From contig CAIKBU010000084.1 of NCBI GenBank assembly GCA_903825765.1, forward strand, positions 1-44,229: a DNA stretch of 44,229 bases, given 5' to 3'. The translations under genes were made by a program, and so were the position numbers. This DNA comes from an uncultured Actinomycetes bacterium (lineage in GTDB: Bacteria > Actinomycetota > Acidimicrobiia > Acidimicrobiales > RAAP-2). Under the pieces are notes generated by a model. The model ran no database searches. It saw only the letters and a program-made list of their open reading frames with translations, and was not told the DNA's origin. Shown here one piece after another: positions 14,953-23,809 of the stretch (within the stretch, counting starts at the first letter, position 1; each line of letters opens with the position of its first letter).

Positions 14953-16382
14953 GGCCTCGCGGCTGCCTCTCGCGCCACCTTGACTTCGTCGTAGCGACGT
15001 AACGCCTCATCTCGCTCGGTCGCCGAATCAATGATCGGCGGGAAGTACCCCGCTGGGGTCAAGAGACCCGAACCACCGCCGGGTTGGAGGCAGTCCGGTG
15101 CGGCCACGTCGCGGAGTTCGGGTACCCAACGCTTGACGTACACACCGTCGGGATCGAAGCGCTCGGCCTGGAGCACCGGGTTGAAGATGCGGTAGAACGG
15201 CGAAGCATCGGTGCCGCTTCCGGCCGTCCACTGCCAGCCGTGCTGATTGGAGGCGACGTCGCCGTCGATCAGTCGCCACAGGAACCACTTCGCACCCCAG
15301 CGCCAGTCAATGTGGAGGTGTTTGATCAAAAATGACGCGGTAATCATGCGAACTCGGTTGTGCATCCAGCCCTCGGTGAGGAGCTGTCGCATACCGGCGT
15401 CGACAATCGGATAGCCCGTTTCGCCTCGCGCCCACGTTTGGAAGCGCTCCACGGCCGCGGCATCGCTGTCGACCCGCAGGTGGTCCATCGAACGTTGGAG
15501 GTTTTGCCACGACGTCGTGGGATTGGCGAAGAGGACGTCGGCGTAGAACTCGCGCCAGCCGATCTCCGAGCGAAAGTGTAAGGAGCCGGTCGTGCCGCCG
15601 TAGGGGTGGGCGTCAGTGCGGGCCAGAATCTGGCGCGGGTGAATGGTGCCAAAGCGCAGGTGTGGGCTCAGTCGAGAGGTTCCCTCGACACCCGGCTGGT
15701 TGCGCTGCTCGTCGTAGGCGGCCACCGAGGGCAGGAAGGAATCAAGCGCCGCCAGAGCACCACGCTCACCGACCGCCGGGTCAAAGGCCGGCACCCGATC
15801 GGGCAGGTCACCGAAATAGTCGGGGCGCTCCGTAGCGGACAGGGCCGTCACGTTCGACAACGGGGCGGTTTCGAGGTGCTGCCACCGCACTCCCTCGGGG
15901 GCGTCCAGCGGTGCGGGCACTGGGTAGAGTTCCCAGACCTTACGAAACGGAGTGAACACCTTGGAGGGCGTCCCGGCCTTGGTCTTCACCGTTCCGGGCT
16001 TCACAACGTAGGGCGAGTCCAGGAGGTGCAGGGTGACGTCGGCGTCGGCCAAGGCGGCGGCCACCTGCGTGTCGCGGCGGCGCCCGGCCGGCGCGAAGTC
16101 CTCCGTCGCGAAGACGTCGCGAGCGCCAACCTCGCGGGCGAGCGCCACGAGCACATCCTCGGGCGCACCGACGCGAATGGTGAGGGCACCGCCCAACGTG
16201 TCGTTCAGACTCGACAGCGTGGCCTGGAGGTAGGCGCTCCGAGCCGGACCGACTGACGCGAGCAAGGCGGGGTCGACAATGAAGAGGGCGACGACGTCGC
16301 CGTCGCCCTTGGTGACTGCTTCGATCAAGGCGGGATTATCACTCAGGCGAAGGTCGCGGCGGAACCAGAAGATGGTGGTCAT
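14949..16382 (-). CDS. phr: Deoxyribodipyrimidine photolyase
   Basis: 477 residues, typical of class I photolyases. The N-terminal antenna domain starts TTIFWFRRDLRLSDNPAL; the FAD domain contains GTSRLSPHLRFGTI, WREFYADVLF and DGDVASNQHGWQWTAGSG followed by TDASPFYRIFNP, the conserved lesion- and flavin-binding segment. It repairs UV-induced cyclobutane dimers using blue light. It is embedded in the recO chain, with 4-base overlaps on both sides, which joins light repair to recombination repair. A photolyase fits an organism exposed to light. Confidence 0.95.
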   Translation of the reverse strand: MTTIFWFRRDLRLSDNPALIEAVTKGDGDVVALFIVDPALLASVGPARSAYLQATLSSLNDTLGGALTIRVGAPEDVLVALAREVGARDVFATEDFAPAGRRRDTQVAAALADADVTLHLLDSPYVVKPGTVKTKAGTPSKVFTPFRKVWELYPVPAPLDAPEGVRWQHLETAPLSNVTALSATERPDYFGDLPDRVPAFDPAVGERGALAALDSFLPSVAAYDEQRNQPGVEGTSRLSPHLRFGTIHPRQILARTDAHPYGGTTGSLHFRSEIGWREFYADVLFANPTTSWQNLQRSMDHLRVDSDAAAVERFQTWARGETGYPIVDAGMRQLLTEGWMHNRVRMITASFLIKHLHIDWRWGAKWFLWRLIDGDVASNQHGWQWTAGSGTDASPFYRIFNPVLQAERFDPDGVYVKRWVPELRDVAAPDCLQPGGGSGLLTPAGYFPPIIDSATERDEALRRYDEVKVAREAAARP

Positions 16383-17116
16383 AGCGGCGAGGTTAGTGGG
16401 GCGGAGGCCTTGGTCACCTTGAGCCGGCGACCGAAGTGAACTTCAATGGCCTGGTGGGCCAGTGCCGCGACCTCGCCGGCACCCTCGGGTGACGTTTCGC
16501 GCAAGACGGACGCTAACTGGCCGCCCAGGATTCGACGAAGCAGTGTCTGGGCCACCGGACTCACCGAGACGCCCGAACGACAGTTCGAACAGAGCATCCC
16601 GCCTACTTCGGCGTTGAAAGCGACCAGTGGGCCCGATGACTCGCACGACACGCAGTGCTCCATTACCGGTTCTGATCCGTCGTAGGCGAGGAGCTTGAAG
16701 AAGAAGGAGGCGGGAATCAGTCCGGGCAGGTAGTCGGGTGTGTCAAGCGACTGCAGTACCCGAAGCAGGAGCAAAAAGATGCCCTCGTCGGCGGTGTCTT
16801 CACTGGGAATAGCGTCGATGACCTCCACGACGGCGAGGCCGGCGGCGATACGGTCGTAGTCAGCGCGCAGCGTGACGAAACGGGTCAAATGCTGCACGTT
16901 GCGCGTCACGAAGAGGTCACCGCGGGACTTGACCGCGTCAATCTTGACGTGGCTCATGGGCTCGAGTGAACCGCCCATTCGCGAGGAGGTCTTTCGCACC
17001 CCCTTGGCCAGCACGCGAATCTTGCCGTGGTCCTTCGTCCACAAGACGGCGAGGCGATCGGCCTCACCCGACTTGTAGACCCGTAGGACTATCGCCTCGT
17101 CGGCGAGTTCCTTCAC
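16379..17116 (-). CDS. recO: DNA repair protein RecO
   Basis: 245 residues. N-terminal OB fold (DEAIVLRVYKSGEADRLAVLWT ... GKIRVLAKGVRK) and a C-terminal helical domain with a zinc site CVSCESSG ... CSNCRSG. RecO loads RecA onto SSB-coated single strands with RecR. It sits beside uppS as in mycobacteria, with a small membrane protein gene between. It overlaps both neighbours by 4 bases. Confidence 0.95.
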   Translation of the reverse strand: MKELADEAIVLRVYKSGEADRLAVLWTKDHGKIRVLAKGVRKTSSRMGGSLEPMSHVKIDAVKSRGDLFVTRNVQHLTRFVTLRADYDRIAAGLAVVEVIDAIPSEDTADEGIFLLLLRVLQSLDTPDYLPGLIPASFFFKLLAYDGSEPVMEHCVSCESSGPLVAFNAEVGGMLCSNCRSGVSVSPVAQTLLRRILGGQLASVLRETSPEGAGEVAALAHQAIEVHFGRRLKVTKASAPLTSPL

Positions 17117-17331
17117 TGCGGATCCTTGTCATCCTTGGGCTCGACGAAACGGGGGGATTTCGGCGTGATACCGATGAAACGCTGGAGCCAGACGAGCAGC
17201 GCGACCAGGGCGACCAAGATCAGTGGCACCGCGAGGGGTCCGATAAGGGAACTCACGCCGTTGAGGGCGAGGATCCAGAGGAAGACGTACAGCACCACGA
17301 CAAAAATGGCGACGGCTTTGGTGAATTTCAT
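17113..17331 (-). CDS. Small two-helix membrane protein
   Basis: 72 residues with two hydrophobic segments, about 6-26 (AVAIFVVVLYVFLWILALNG) and 31-53 (LIGPLAVPLILVALVALLVWLQ), then a charged tail ending EPKDDKDPQ. I do not recognise the family. ATGA-type overlaps with uppS upstream and recO downstream show that it is translated as part of the chain. A role at the membrane near the undecaprenyl carrier pathway is possible but only by position. Confidence 0.75.
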   Translation of the reverse strand: MKFTKAVAIFVVVLYVFLWILALNGVSSLIGPLAVPLILVALVALLVWLQRFIGITPKSPRFVEPKDDKDPQ

Positions 17332-18068
17332 TGTTCAATGCCTCCAAAACGGCGTTCACGGCGCTGGAATTCAGCGACCGCTTCGTAGAGATCTTCGCGG
17401 CGAAAGTCGGGCCAGAGCACGTCGGTAAAGACGAGTTCGGCGTAGGCCGCTTCCCACATCAGAAAGTTTGAGGTCCGGTACTCCCCCGAGGTGCGCACGA
17501 CCAGGTCGGGTTCGGGCAGCTCGGGGTGGTACAGACGTTGGGCGATGGCCTTGTCGTCCACGTGCTTGGCGGCCACCCCGTCTTCGATCAGTCGCTTGAC
17601 GGCGTCGACGATTTCGGCCCGACCGCCGTAGTTGAACGCAATATTCAGCGTCATCGCCGTGTTGTTCTTCGTTAGTTCCGAGGCCTCGTCCATGCGTTTC
17701 AAGACACCACGGGGCACTCGCCAATCACGACGGCCCGAAAAGACGATGCGGATGCCAACCTCGTGGAGCTCGTGCTGACGTCGTTCGAGGAGCGACCGGT
17801 TGAAGTTCATGAGATAGCGCACCTCATCCACCGGTCGGCGCCAGTTCTCCGTGGAGAAGGCGTAGACCGTGAGTGCCCGTACCCCGAGGGCGAGTGCCCC
17901 GTAGGTCGTATCGACGAGGGCCACCTCGCCGGCCCCGTGACCATCGGTTCGAGGGAGGCCTCGGCGCTGCGCCCATCGACCATTCCCGTCCATAACCACG
18001 CCAACGTGCGAAGGGATATGACCGCTCGACAACGACGCGGGAATCTCGACGGGACGCGGATCTGGCAT
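17328..18068 (-). CDS. uppS: Isoprenyl transferase (undecaprenyl diphosphate synthase)
   Basis: 246 residues. The motif HVGVVMDGNGRWAQRRGLPRTDGH holds the catalytic aspartate and the diphosphate-binding loop; TVYAFSTENWRRPVDEVRYLM and DLVVRTSGEYRTSNFLMWEAAYAEL are conserved cis-prenyltransferase segments. It condenses isopentenyl diphosphate units to make the lipid carrier for peptidoglycan and glycans. First gene of the chain to hemW. ATG at 18068 has TAGTTT 6 bases upstream, so it is probably leaderless. The promoter faces dinG across about 56 bases. Confidence 0.96.
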   Translation of the reverse strand: MPDPRPVEIPASLSSGHIPSHVGVVMDGNGRWAQRRGLPRTDGHGAGEVALVDTTYGALALGVRALTVYAFSTENWRRPVDEVRYLMNFNRSLLERRQHELHEVGIRIVFSGRRDWRVPRGVLKRMDEASELTKNNTAMTLNIAFNYGGRAEIVDAVKRLIEDGVAAKHVDDKAIAQRLYHPELPEPDLVVRTSGEYRTSNFLMWEAAYAELVFTDVLWPDFRREDLYEAVAEFQRRERRFGGIEQ

Positions 18069-18074
18069 AAAAGA

Positions 18075-18080
18075 AAACTA
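18075..18080 (-). promoter_or_regulatory. Leaderless -10 element of uppS
   Basis: TAGTTT, spacer TCTTTT (6 bases), ATG at 18068; no ribosome binding site. Confidence 0.6.
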
Positions 18081-18112
18081 GTTGGTCATCACGGGCTTCG
18101 TGCGCCGCCCCC

Positions 18113-18118
18113 TATCCT
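18113..18118 (+). promoter_or_regulatory. Leaderless -10 element of dinG-like gene
   Basis: TATCCT, spacer TAGCGG (6 bases), GTG at 18125. It decides this GTG as start. Confidence 0.6.
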
Positions 18119-18124
18119 TAGCGG

Positions 18125-20101
18125 GTGGATTCCTTTGACCCTGACGACGAATTTCCCTTCAGCGAGCCCGTAGAGGACGTTCCTGCCAAGAACTTTCGTC
18201 ACGTGGACGTCCCGGTTGACGACGCCCTCGCCCTGCTGGACCGCATCACCCACGAACTCCCCGGTGGTGGCGAGTCGCGGCAGGGTCAGCGTGACATGGT
18301 CGCCGCCATCGCCACCGCCCTCTCCTCTCACGAACACGCGATAATTGAAGCCGGCACCGGTGTCGGTAAGTCGCTCGCCTACCTGGTGCCCGCGGCAATG
18401 AGCGGCCAACGCGTCATTATCGCCACCGCCACCAAGAACCTTCAGGACCAATTGGCCCGCAAGGACGCCCCCACCGTGGCGGCCGTGTCGCACCGCACGC
18501 GGGTGTCGCTACTCAAGGGAAAACAGTCCTACCTCTGTCGCAACAAGGTCGAATCAGTGCGCGGTGACGCGCAGCTCTCCTTCGACGATGGTTCCGAGGT
18601 CCCCAAGGGAGTCGCCGACCACATGCGCCGAGTCCTGTCATGGGCCGAGAGCACCCAGACGGGGGACCGTGACGAACTCTCCTTCGAAGTCGACGAGCGA
18701 GCCTGGCGTCAACTGGCCGTCACGCCGCAGGAATGCTTGTCGAAGAACTCCTGCCCCCAGGGCGACACCTGCTTTCACGAGGTGGCCAAGGACATGGCTG
18801 CTGAGTCAAATATCGTGATCGTCAACTCCCACCTCTACGCCTCCCATCTCGCGTCGGGCAAGGGTCTGTTGCCGGCCCACGACTTCGTGGTCTTCGACGA
18901 GGCCCACGAAGTTCTCGACATCTTCGCGTCGTTGCTCGGCACGTCCCTCACGACCACCCGCCTGAAGGCCTTCGCCTCGATTGCCCGTCCGTTGCTCGGC
19001 GCGCTCTACGCCGACAAGACCACCGAACTCAACGAGGCCGCTGAGCGACTCGCCGTCGAGCTCGACATTCAATACAGCGAGGAACAGTTGACCGGGCTGT
19101 CGGCCCCCGCCCGGCGCGAACTCGACACCGCAACCGCTCTCGTCAACGTCCTCATCGACGGTCTTCGTAACTTGCCCGGTGAGAGTGCCACCGACGAGGC
19201 GAAGAAGATCCGCGCCCTCGGTCCCGGCATGCATCTGCAGGGTGACCTCGGTCGCATTGCCAAAGTGCAAAAGGGTGAGTTGCTCTACCTCGTGCGCAAC
19301 GACAAGGAGATCGCCCTGGAGATCTCCATTGTGGACGTCGCGCCCCGACTACGTGACGACCTCTGGGGTGACGTGACGGCCATTTTGACCAGTGCCACGA
19401 TTCCCGACTCACTCCCCCGCGCCCTCGGCCTCGACGACGTTCCCATTCAGGCGTTCGCCAGTCCCTTCAACTACAGCGAGAACGCGTTGCTCTACGTCCC
19501 CGCCGATATGCCCGAGCGCAATGACGACGGTGCCGAAGCGGCCATTATTGACGAGCTGGTCGGCCTCATTGAGGCGGCCGGTGGGCGGACCCTCGCGCTC
19601 TTCACCAACCGCAGCGTCATGAAGCGGGTTGCTGAAGCAGTCGAGGACCGTCTCGATACTCCCGTCCTCGTTCAGGGCAGTCTCTCGCGCCAGCGCATTA
19701 TCGAAGAGTTCCGCGACGACGCGTCAGCCAGCCTCTTCGCCGTCACCTCGTTCTGGCAAGGTATCGACGTGCCCGGGCACTCGCTCAGCTTGGTCACTAT
19801 CGACCGACTCCCCTTCGCCCCGCCCACTGATCCACTGATCATCGCCCGCCGTGAACGCTCCGACAACCCCTTTATGGACGTCGATCTTCCCCGGGCCACG
19901 ATGCTGCTCGCCCAGGGAGTCGGCCGCCTTATCCGTAGCGCCAATGACCGCGGCGTGGTCGCGGTGCTCGACACTCGTCTGGCGACCAAGACCTACCGAA
20001 ACGTCATGTTCAAGAAGTTACCTCCCATGAAGCGAATTCGAGACCGCGACTTCGTCTACGCATTCCTCAACGACATTCGCGACCACGAAAACAACCAGTA
20101 A
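18125..20101 (+). CDS. DinG/XPD-family ATP-dependent DNA helicase
   Basis: 658 residues. Walker A is IIEAGTGVGKSLAYLVPA, the Walker B box is VVFDEAHEV, and four cysteines in CRNKVES ... CLSKNSCPQGDTCFHE fit the iron-sulfur cluster of the XPD/DinG group. C-terminal motifs include LALFTNRSVMKRVAEAV, ATSFWQGIDVPGHSLSL-like VTSFWQGIDVPG and QGVGRLIRS. These 5'-3' helicases unwind forked DNA, R-loops or G-quadruplexes during repair. GTG start, leaderless promoter. It stands alone between uppS and the TauE/SafE gene. Confidence 0.92.
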   Translation: MDSFDPDDEFPFSEPVEDVPAKNFRHVDVPVDDALALLDRITHELPGGGESRQGQRDMVAAIATALSSHEHAIIEAGTGVGKSLAYLVPAAMSGQRVIIATATKNLQDQLARKDAPTVAAVSHRTRVSLLKGKQSYLCRNKVESVRGDAQLSFDDGSEVPKGVADHMRRVLSWAESTQTGDRDELSFEVDERAWRQLAVTPQECLSKNSCPQGDTCFHEVAKDMAAESNIVIVNSHLYASHLASGKGLLPAHDFVVFDEAHEVLDIFASLLGTSLTTTRLKAFASIARPLLGALYADKTTELNEAAERLAVELDIQYSEEQLTGLSAPARRELDTATALVNVLIDGLRNLPGESATDEAKKIRALGPGMHLQGDLGRIAKVQKGELLYLVRNDKEIALEISIVDVAPRLRDDLWGDVTAILTSATIPDSLPRALGLDDVPIQAFASPFNYSENALLYVPADMPERNDDGAEAAIIDELVGLIEAAGGRTLALFTNRSVMKRVAEAVEDRLDTPVLVQGSLSRQRIIEEFRDDASASLFAVTSFWQGIDVPGHSLSLVTIDRLPFAPPTDPLIIARRERSDNPFMDVDLPRATMLLAQGVGRLIRSANDRGVVAVLDTRLATKTYRNVMFKKLPPMKRIRDRDFVYAFLNDIRDHENNQ

Positions 20102-20168
20102 CCGGGCCAGTCAGCACGACCTCAGACGGTGTGACTCTATTTCCTACTATTTCACTAGCCGATAGCGT

Positions 20169-20174
20169 TATAGT
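20169..20174 (+). promoter_or_regulatory. Leaderless -10 element of TauE/SafE gene
   Basis: TATAGT, spacer TGAGAAC (7 bases), GTG at 20182. It favours this start over the in-frame GTG at 20131. Confidence 0.55.
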
Positions 20175-20181
20175 TGAGAAC

Positions 20182-21072
20182 GTGCACATCAACTTTGCTC
20201 TCATTTGTGGATCCGCCGTCGTCGGCTTCTTCGTCGGCCTCACCGGCATGGGGGGTGGCGCGCTCATGACCCCCATGCTCGTCCTCCTCTTCAACGTGAA
20301 GCCCGCCTCGGCCATTAGTTCAGACCTCGTCGCCGCTCTCTTCATGAAGCCCATTGGTGTGGCTATTCACTGGAAGCGCCAAACGGTGAACAAGGCTCTG
20401 GTTAAGCACCTCTCCTACGGCTCCGTTCCTGGTGCGCTCCTCGGCGCGGTCACTCTTCACCAACTTGGCGGCACGAAGTCGACCCAAACACAACTCGCCA
20501 CCATCCTGGGCGTGGCCCTCCTCATTGGTGCAGTGGCCATGGTGGCCCGATTGCTGTGGCCAAGTCGTCACGCCCCCAGTGCGCAGATCACGCTCCGGCC
20601 CGTGTTGACGATCCTCGTCGGGTTAGTTGGCGGATTCATGGTTGGACTCACCTCGGTGGGCGCCGGCTCACTGATTCTGGTGCTCCTCACCTTCCTCTAC
20701 CCCGCGATTGCGGCCGACGTGCTGGTTGGTACCGACCTCGCTCAAGCGCTCCCCTTGACCGCCGCGGCCACGTTGGGCGCTTTCCTCTTCGGTCACGTTT
20801 CCTTCGGGCTGACGACGGGAATCATTGTGGGGGCCGTACCCGCCGTCTTCCTCGGCGCGCACCTTTCGTCACGTGGCATGTCCACGGCGCTGCGCCCCTA
20901 CTTGGCGGCGCTGGCGTTCATCAGTGGCTGTAAGTACGTCGGGCTTCCCATTGCCGCGGTCGGAGCCGCGGCCGTCGTGGCACTCGCCCTGGCCGTGGCG
21001 ATCTCGCTTCGGACGCTGCGCACGAGTCGGGTACCCGTGACCGGCGAGCAACCCGTGGCGTCGTCGAAGTAG
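20182..21072 (+). CDS. TauE/SafE (TSUP) family membrane permease
   Basis: 296 residues from the GTG at 20182. About eight hydrophobic segments; the duplicated family motif appears as VGFFVGLTGMGGGALMTPML near the N-terminus and VGGFMVGLTSVGAGSLILVLL in the second half. Members export or import sulfite, sulfoacetate or other organosulfur anions across the cytoplasmic membrane; no sulfur gene is adjacent, so the substrate is open. An in-frame GTG at 20131 would add 17 residues, but TATAGT 7 bases before 20182 supports the shorter form. Convergent with era, with a 54-base gap that may hold an imperfect GC-rich hairpin. Confidence 0.87.
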   Translation: MHINFALICGSAVVGFFVGLTGMGGGALMTPMLVLLFNVKPASAISSDLVAALFMKPIGVAIHWKRQTVNKALVKHLSYGSVPGALLGAVTLHQLGGTKSTQTQLATILGVALLIGAVAMVARLLWPSRHAPSAQITLRPVLTILVGLVGGFMVGLTSVGAGSLILVLLTFLYPAIAADVLVGTDLAQALPLTAAATLGAFLFGHVSFGLTTGIIVGAVPAVFLGAHLSSRGMSTALRPYLAALAFISGCKYVGLPIAAVGAAAVVALALAVAISLRTLRTSRVPVTGEQPVASSK

Positions 21073-21126
21073 GACCTGCCGCGTTGATGCCCCGTTGCAC
21101 GGCCCAAGAGGCGGTGCGGCAACCGA

Positions 21127-22032
21127 CTAAATACCGAAGCGGTCCATTACGTCGTCGCGCTTTTGCCATCCGGGTTCCACGGATACCTTGAGCTCGAGGT
21201 AGGTGCCCTCGGGGAGTTGTCGTCGAGCGGCGATGCCGACGTCTTTGAGCAGTTGCCCACCCTTCCCGATAACCATCCCCTTTTGCGACTCCCGCTCGAC
21301 CAGGATTTCAACGGTGACGTGGGGCCACTCGAACTCGGTGACCCGACAGTGAATGGCGTGGGGAAGTTCCTGCTTCGTCTTTCGCACTAACTGCTCACGA
21401 ACCAGTTCGGCCACCCACTGTGCCTCGGGAATATCACTAACCTCGTCCTCGGGGAAGAGGTACTCCCCTTCGGGCATGAACTTCTTGATAAAGCGGACCA
21501 ACGAAGCGGTGCCTTCCCCGGTCTTCGCCGACACCGGGAAGTACTCCACGCGGGTCGCCACGGCCGTCAGTCCCTTTTCCGCGGCAATACCCTCGACGGC
21601 CTGTTGGGCGGCGAGCAGCTGGGCCGCAATGATTTCGCGACTCGAGCGGTCCATCTTGTTGACGACGACGCAGGGCTGGGGGCCCTTGGCCGAACGACAA
21701 CTGTCGAGCAAAATACTGATGACGTTGCGGTCACCGGGGCCAATGTCCTTGCCGGCCTCCAGTACGGCCAGGACAACCTCGACACCGTCCACGCTGGCCT
21801 TGGCGGTCTTATTGAGTCGGTGACCGAGGCTGGTCTTTGGGCGGTGCAGACCCGGGGTGTCGACAAAGATGATCTGGACCTCGTCTTCGGTCAAGATGCC
21901 CCGAATGGCGGTGCGCGTCGTGTTAGGGCTCCCCGAGGTGATGGTGACCTTGGTGCCCACCACCTGGTTGACGAGGGTGGATTTGCCGACGTTGGGTCGA
22001 CCAATAATGGCGCAAAAACCCGAATAGGTCAC
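21127..22032 (-). CDS. era: GTPase Era
   Basis: 301 residues. G1 is GRPNVGKST, G3 is DTPGLH and G4 is NKMD, followed by the KH domain with VEILVERESQKGMVIGKGGQLLKDVG near the C-terminus. Era binds the 3' end of 16S rRNA and checks maturation of the small subunit. It is the last gene of the CIRCE-headed chain and overlaps the CBS-domain protein gene by 4 bases. Together with ybeY and phoH upstream it forms a 16S maturation set. Confidence 0.97.
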   Translation of the reverse strand: MTYSGFCAIIGRPNVGKSTLVNQVVGTKVTITSGSPNTTRTAIRGILTEDEVQIIFVDTPGLHRPKTSLGHRLNKTAKASVDGVEVVLAVLEAGKDIGPGDRNVISILLDSCRSAKGPQPCVVVNKMDRSSREIIAAQLLAAQQAVEGIAAEKGLTAVATRVEYFPVSAKTGEGTASLVRFIKKFMPEGEYLFPEDEVSDIPEAQWVAELVREQLVRKTKQELPHAIHCRVTEFEWPHVTVEILVERESQKGMVIGKGGQLLKDVGIAARRQLPEGTYLELKVSVEPGWQKRDDVMDRFGI

Positions 22033-23306
22033 GACAGCTCCTGGCGTTCAATAAGTACTTCTTCGATGCGTCGCCCGTCCATGCGGACAACGCTAAAACG
22101 ATACGGCGGGTATTCAAAGACGTCGCCCTCGTCGGGCACGCCACCGGCGAGGTCGAGGATGAGTCCACCCACGGTATCCCAGCCATCCTTCGGTAGGGCG
22201 AGACCATACTCTTCGTTAACGTCGTCGATATTAAGTCGACCCGACAACAGCAGTGATCCGCCGACGTCAACCACTGGCTCCTCGTCGCTCGGCGCATCAG
22301 ACTCGTCAGTGATCTCCCCCACGAGTTCTTCCAGTACGTCCTCAAGGGTGACGAGTCCAGCGGTACCGCCGTACTCGTCCACCACGACAAAGAGGTGGTT
22401 CTGACTGGCGCGAATTTGGGCGAGCAGTGACGCGACCTTCTTCGTTTCGGGAACGAAGGACGCCGGCCCCATGTGAGTGCCGACCAGCTCATCGCCCTGG
22501 CCATCGGCCAAGAGTCCGGCCAGGTGGCGCAAGTTAGTAATACCGACGACGTCGTCGATACCCTCGCCGAGCACGGGCAGGCGCGAACGGCCGGTGTCGA
22601 TGGCCACGGCGAGCGCCTCTCGAATAGTGACGTCGGAGTCCACGTGGACAATGTCGATGCGAGGCACCATAACTTCACGAACGATGGTGTCGCCGAACTC
22701 GATGACGGAGCGAATGAAGTTACGCTCTTCGCTCTCAATGGCCTCATCTTCGTGGGCCACGTCGGCCATGGCGAGAACTTCGTCTTCGGTCATTTTGCCG
22801 GTCGAACTGGGTGCCCCGAGCAGGCCAATGGCGCCGTGGGCAATGGCCAGCAGAAGACCAGAGAGTGCCCGAATTGGCCAGAATGACAACAGACCCGATA
22901 CCACCGGGGCCGTCGTCAAGGCAGACCGGTCAGGGTGCTGAACGGCGTAGTTCTTCGGAATGGCCTCAAACACCACGAAGATGACCACAACTTCGGCCAC
23001 GGTTGCCACAAAGACACCGGCCGCGCCAAACAGGTGGGCCGCGAGAACGCCGACGAGGGTCGCGGAGACCAACTGACAGATGAGTACCAAGAGGAGAAGC
23101 GTGTTGAGGAAGGAATCGGGCGACTCCACTAACGTGACGAGCGCCTTGCCGCCACGCGCCCCCTGGTCGCGCAGGGCACGAGCCCGAGACTTGTTCATGC
23201 GCACCAGCGAGGTCTCCGCCATCGCGAAGAAGCCAGAAAGGACGAGCAACACCAGCACCGCGAGCCCGAGTGCGGTGTCAGTGGTGGTCCAGATGCTCGC
23301 GATCAC
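22029..23306 (-). CDS. CNNM/CorC-type protein with CBS domains
   Basis: 425 residues. N-terminal DUF21 membrane domain with about four hydrophobic segments (residues about 10-170, including ALGLAVLVLLVLSGFFAMAE), a CBS pair at about 205-325 (REVMVPRIDIVHVDSD ... GIDDVVGITNLRHL) and a C-terminal transporter-associated domain. Family members are linked to magnesium or cobalt transport and are often labelled hemolysins. Position between ybeY and era is conserved in actinobacteria. 4-base overlaps on both sides. Confidence 0.93.
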   Translation of the reverse strand: MIASIWTTTDTALGLAVLVLLVLSGFFAMAETSLVRMNKSRARALRDQGARGGKALVTLVESPDSFLNTLLLLVLICQLVSATLVGVLAAHLFGAAGVFVATVAEVVVIFVVFEAIPKNYAVQHPDRSALTTAPVVSGLLSFWPIRALSGLLLAIAHGAIGLLGAPSSTGKMTEDEVLAMADVAHEDEAIESEERNFIRSVIEFGDTIVREVMVPRIDIVHVDSDVTIREALAVAIDTGRSRLPVLGEGIDDVVGITNLRHLAGLLADGQGDELVGTHMGPASFVPETKKVASLLAQIRASQNHLFVVVDEYGGTAGLVTLEDVLEELVGEITDESDAPSDEEPVVDVGGSLLLSGRLNIDDVNEEYGLALPKDGWDTVGGLILDLAGGVPDEGDVFEYPPYRFSVVRMDGRRIEEVLIERQELS

Positions 23307-23809
23307 GCGTCGTTCGAGCGGTAGTGGCGCGCCAAAATCTCGCGCTCTCGTGCTTCCATTCGCTCAGCCTCATCGTCAATCATGTGGTCCCAGCCTCGCA
23401 GGTGCAGCACCCCGTGCACAATTAGGAGCGCAATTTCGTCCTCGAGCGAGCATTCGTGCTCGATGGCGTTGCGCGCGGCCACGGTCGGGCAGAGCACAAT
23501 GTCGCCAACCAATTGGGGAATTTCTTCCTCCGGTGGCTCGCCCGGCCCCGAGCCGCCAGCGTCGGGGACGCGGCCGGTGGGCTGGGGTTCAGCGTCAATC
23601 GGAAAACTCAGCACGTCGGTCGGGCCGGTCTTGCCCATGAACTGTTCGTTCAGGTCGGCAATGGTTGCTTCCGTGCAGAAGATAAGCGACACTTCGGCGG
23701 GCGGCTTGACGAGCTCTTCATCGAGCGCGGCACGACAGAGTGCGACCCATCGCTCGAGGTCGAGAACGACGTCCTCTTGTTCATCAGCGCAGTAAATATC
23801 AATCGTCAT
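23303..23809 (-). CDS. ybeY: Endoribonuclease YbeY
   Basis: 168 residues. The zinc motif H-x3-H-x5-H is seen in LLIVHGVLHLRGWDHM, and LNEQFMGKTGPTDVLSFPID is the conserved family segment. YbeY takes part in 16S rRNA 3' end processing and ribosome quality control. A low-complexity insert (about residues 72-93, rich in P, G and E) lies between the two motifs. It overlaps phoH and the CBS protein gene by 4 bases each. Confidence 0.96.
   Translation of the reverse strand: MTIDIYCADEQEDVVLDLERWVALCRAALDEELVKPPAEVSLIFCTEATIADLNEQFMGKTGPTDVLSFPIDAEPQPTGRVPDAGGSGPGEPPEEEIPQLVGDIVLCPTVAARNAIEHECSLEDEIALLIVHGVLHLRGWDHMIDDEAERMEAREREILARHYRSNDA

Noticed and set aside
14140-14994. 284-codon plus-strand frame over hemW
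   Set aside because: Shadow of hemW; no recognisable domain.
21073-21126. Terminator between the TauE/SafE gene and era
   Set aside because: A possible GC-rich hairpin has several mismatches and no T-tract, so I did not list it as a feature.
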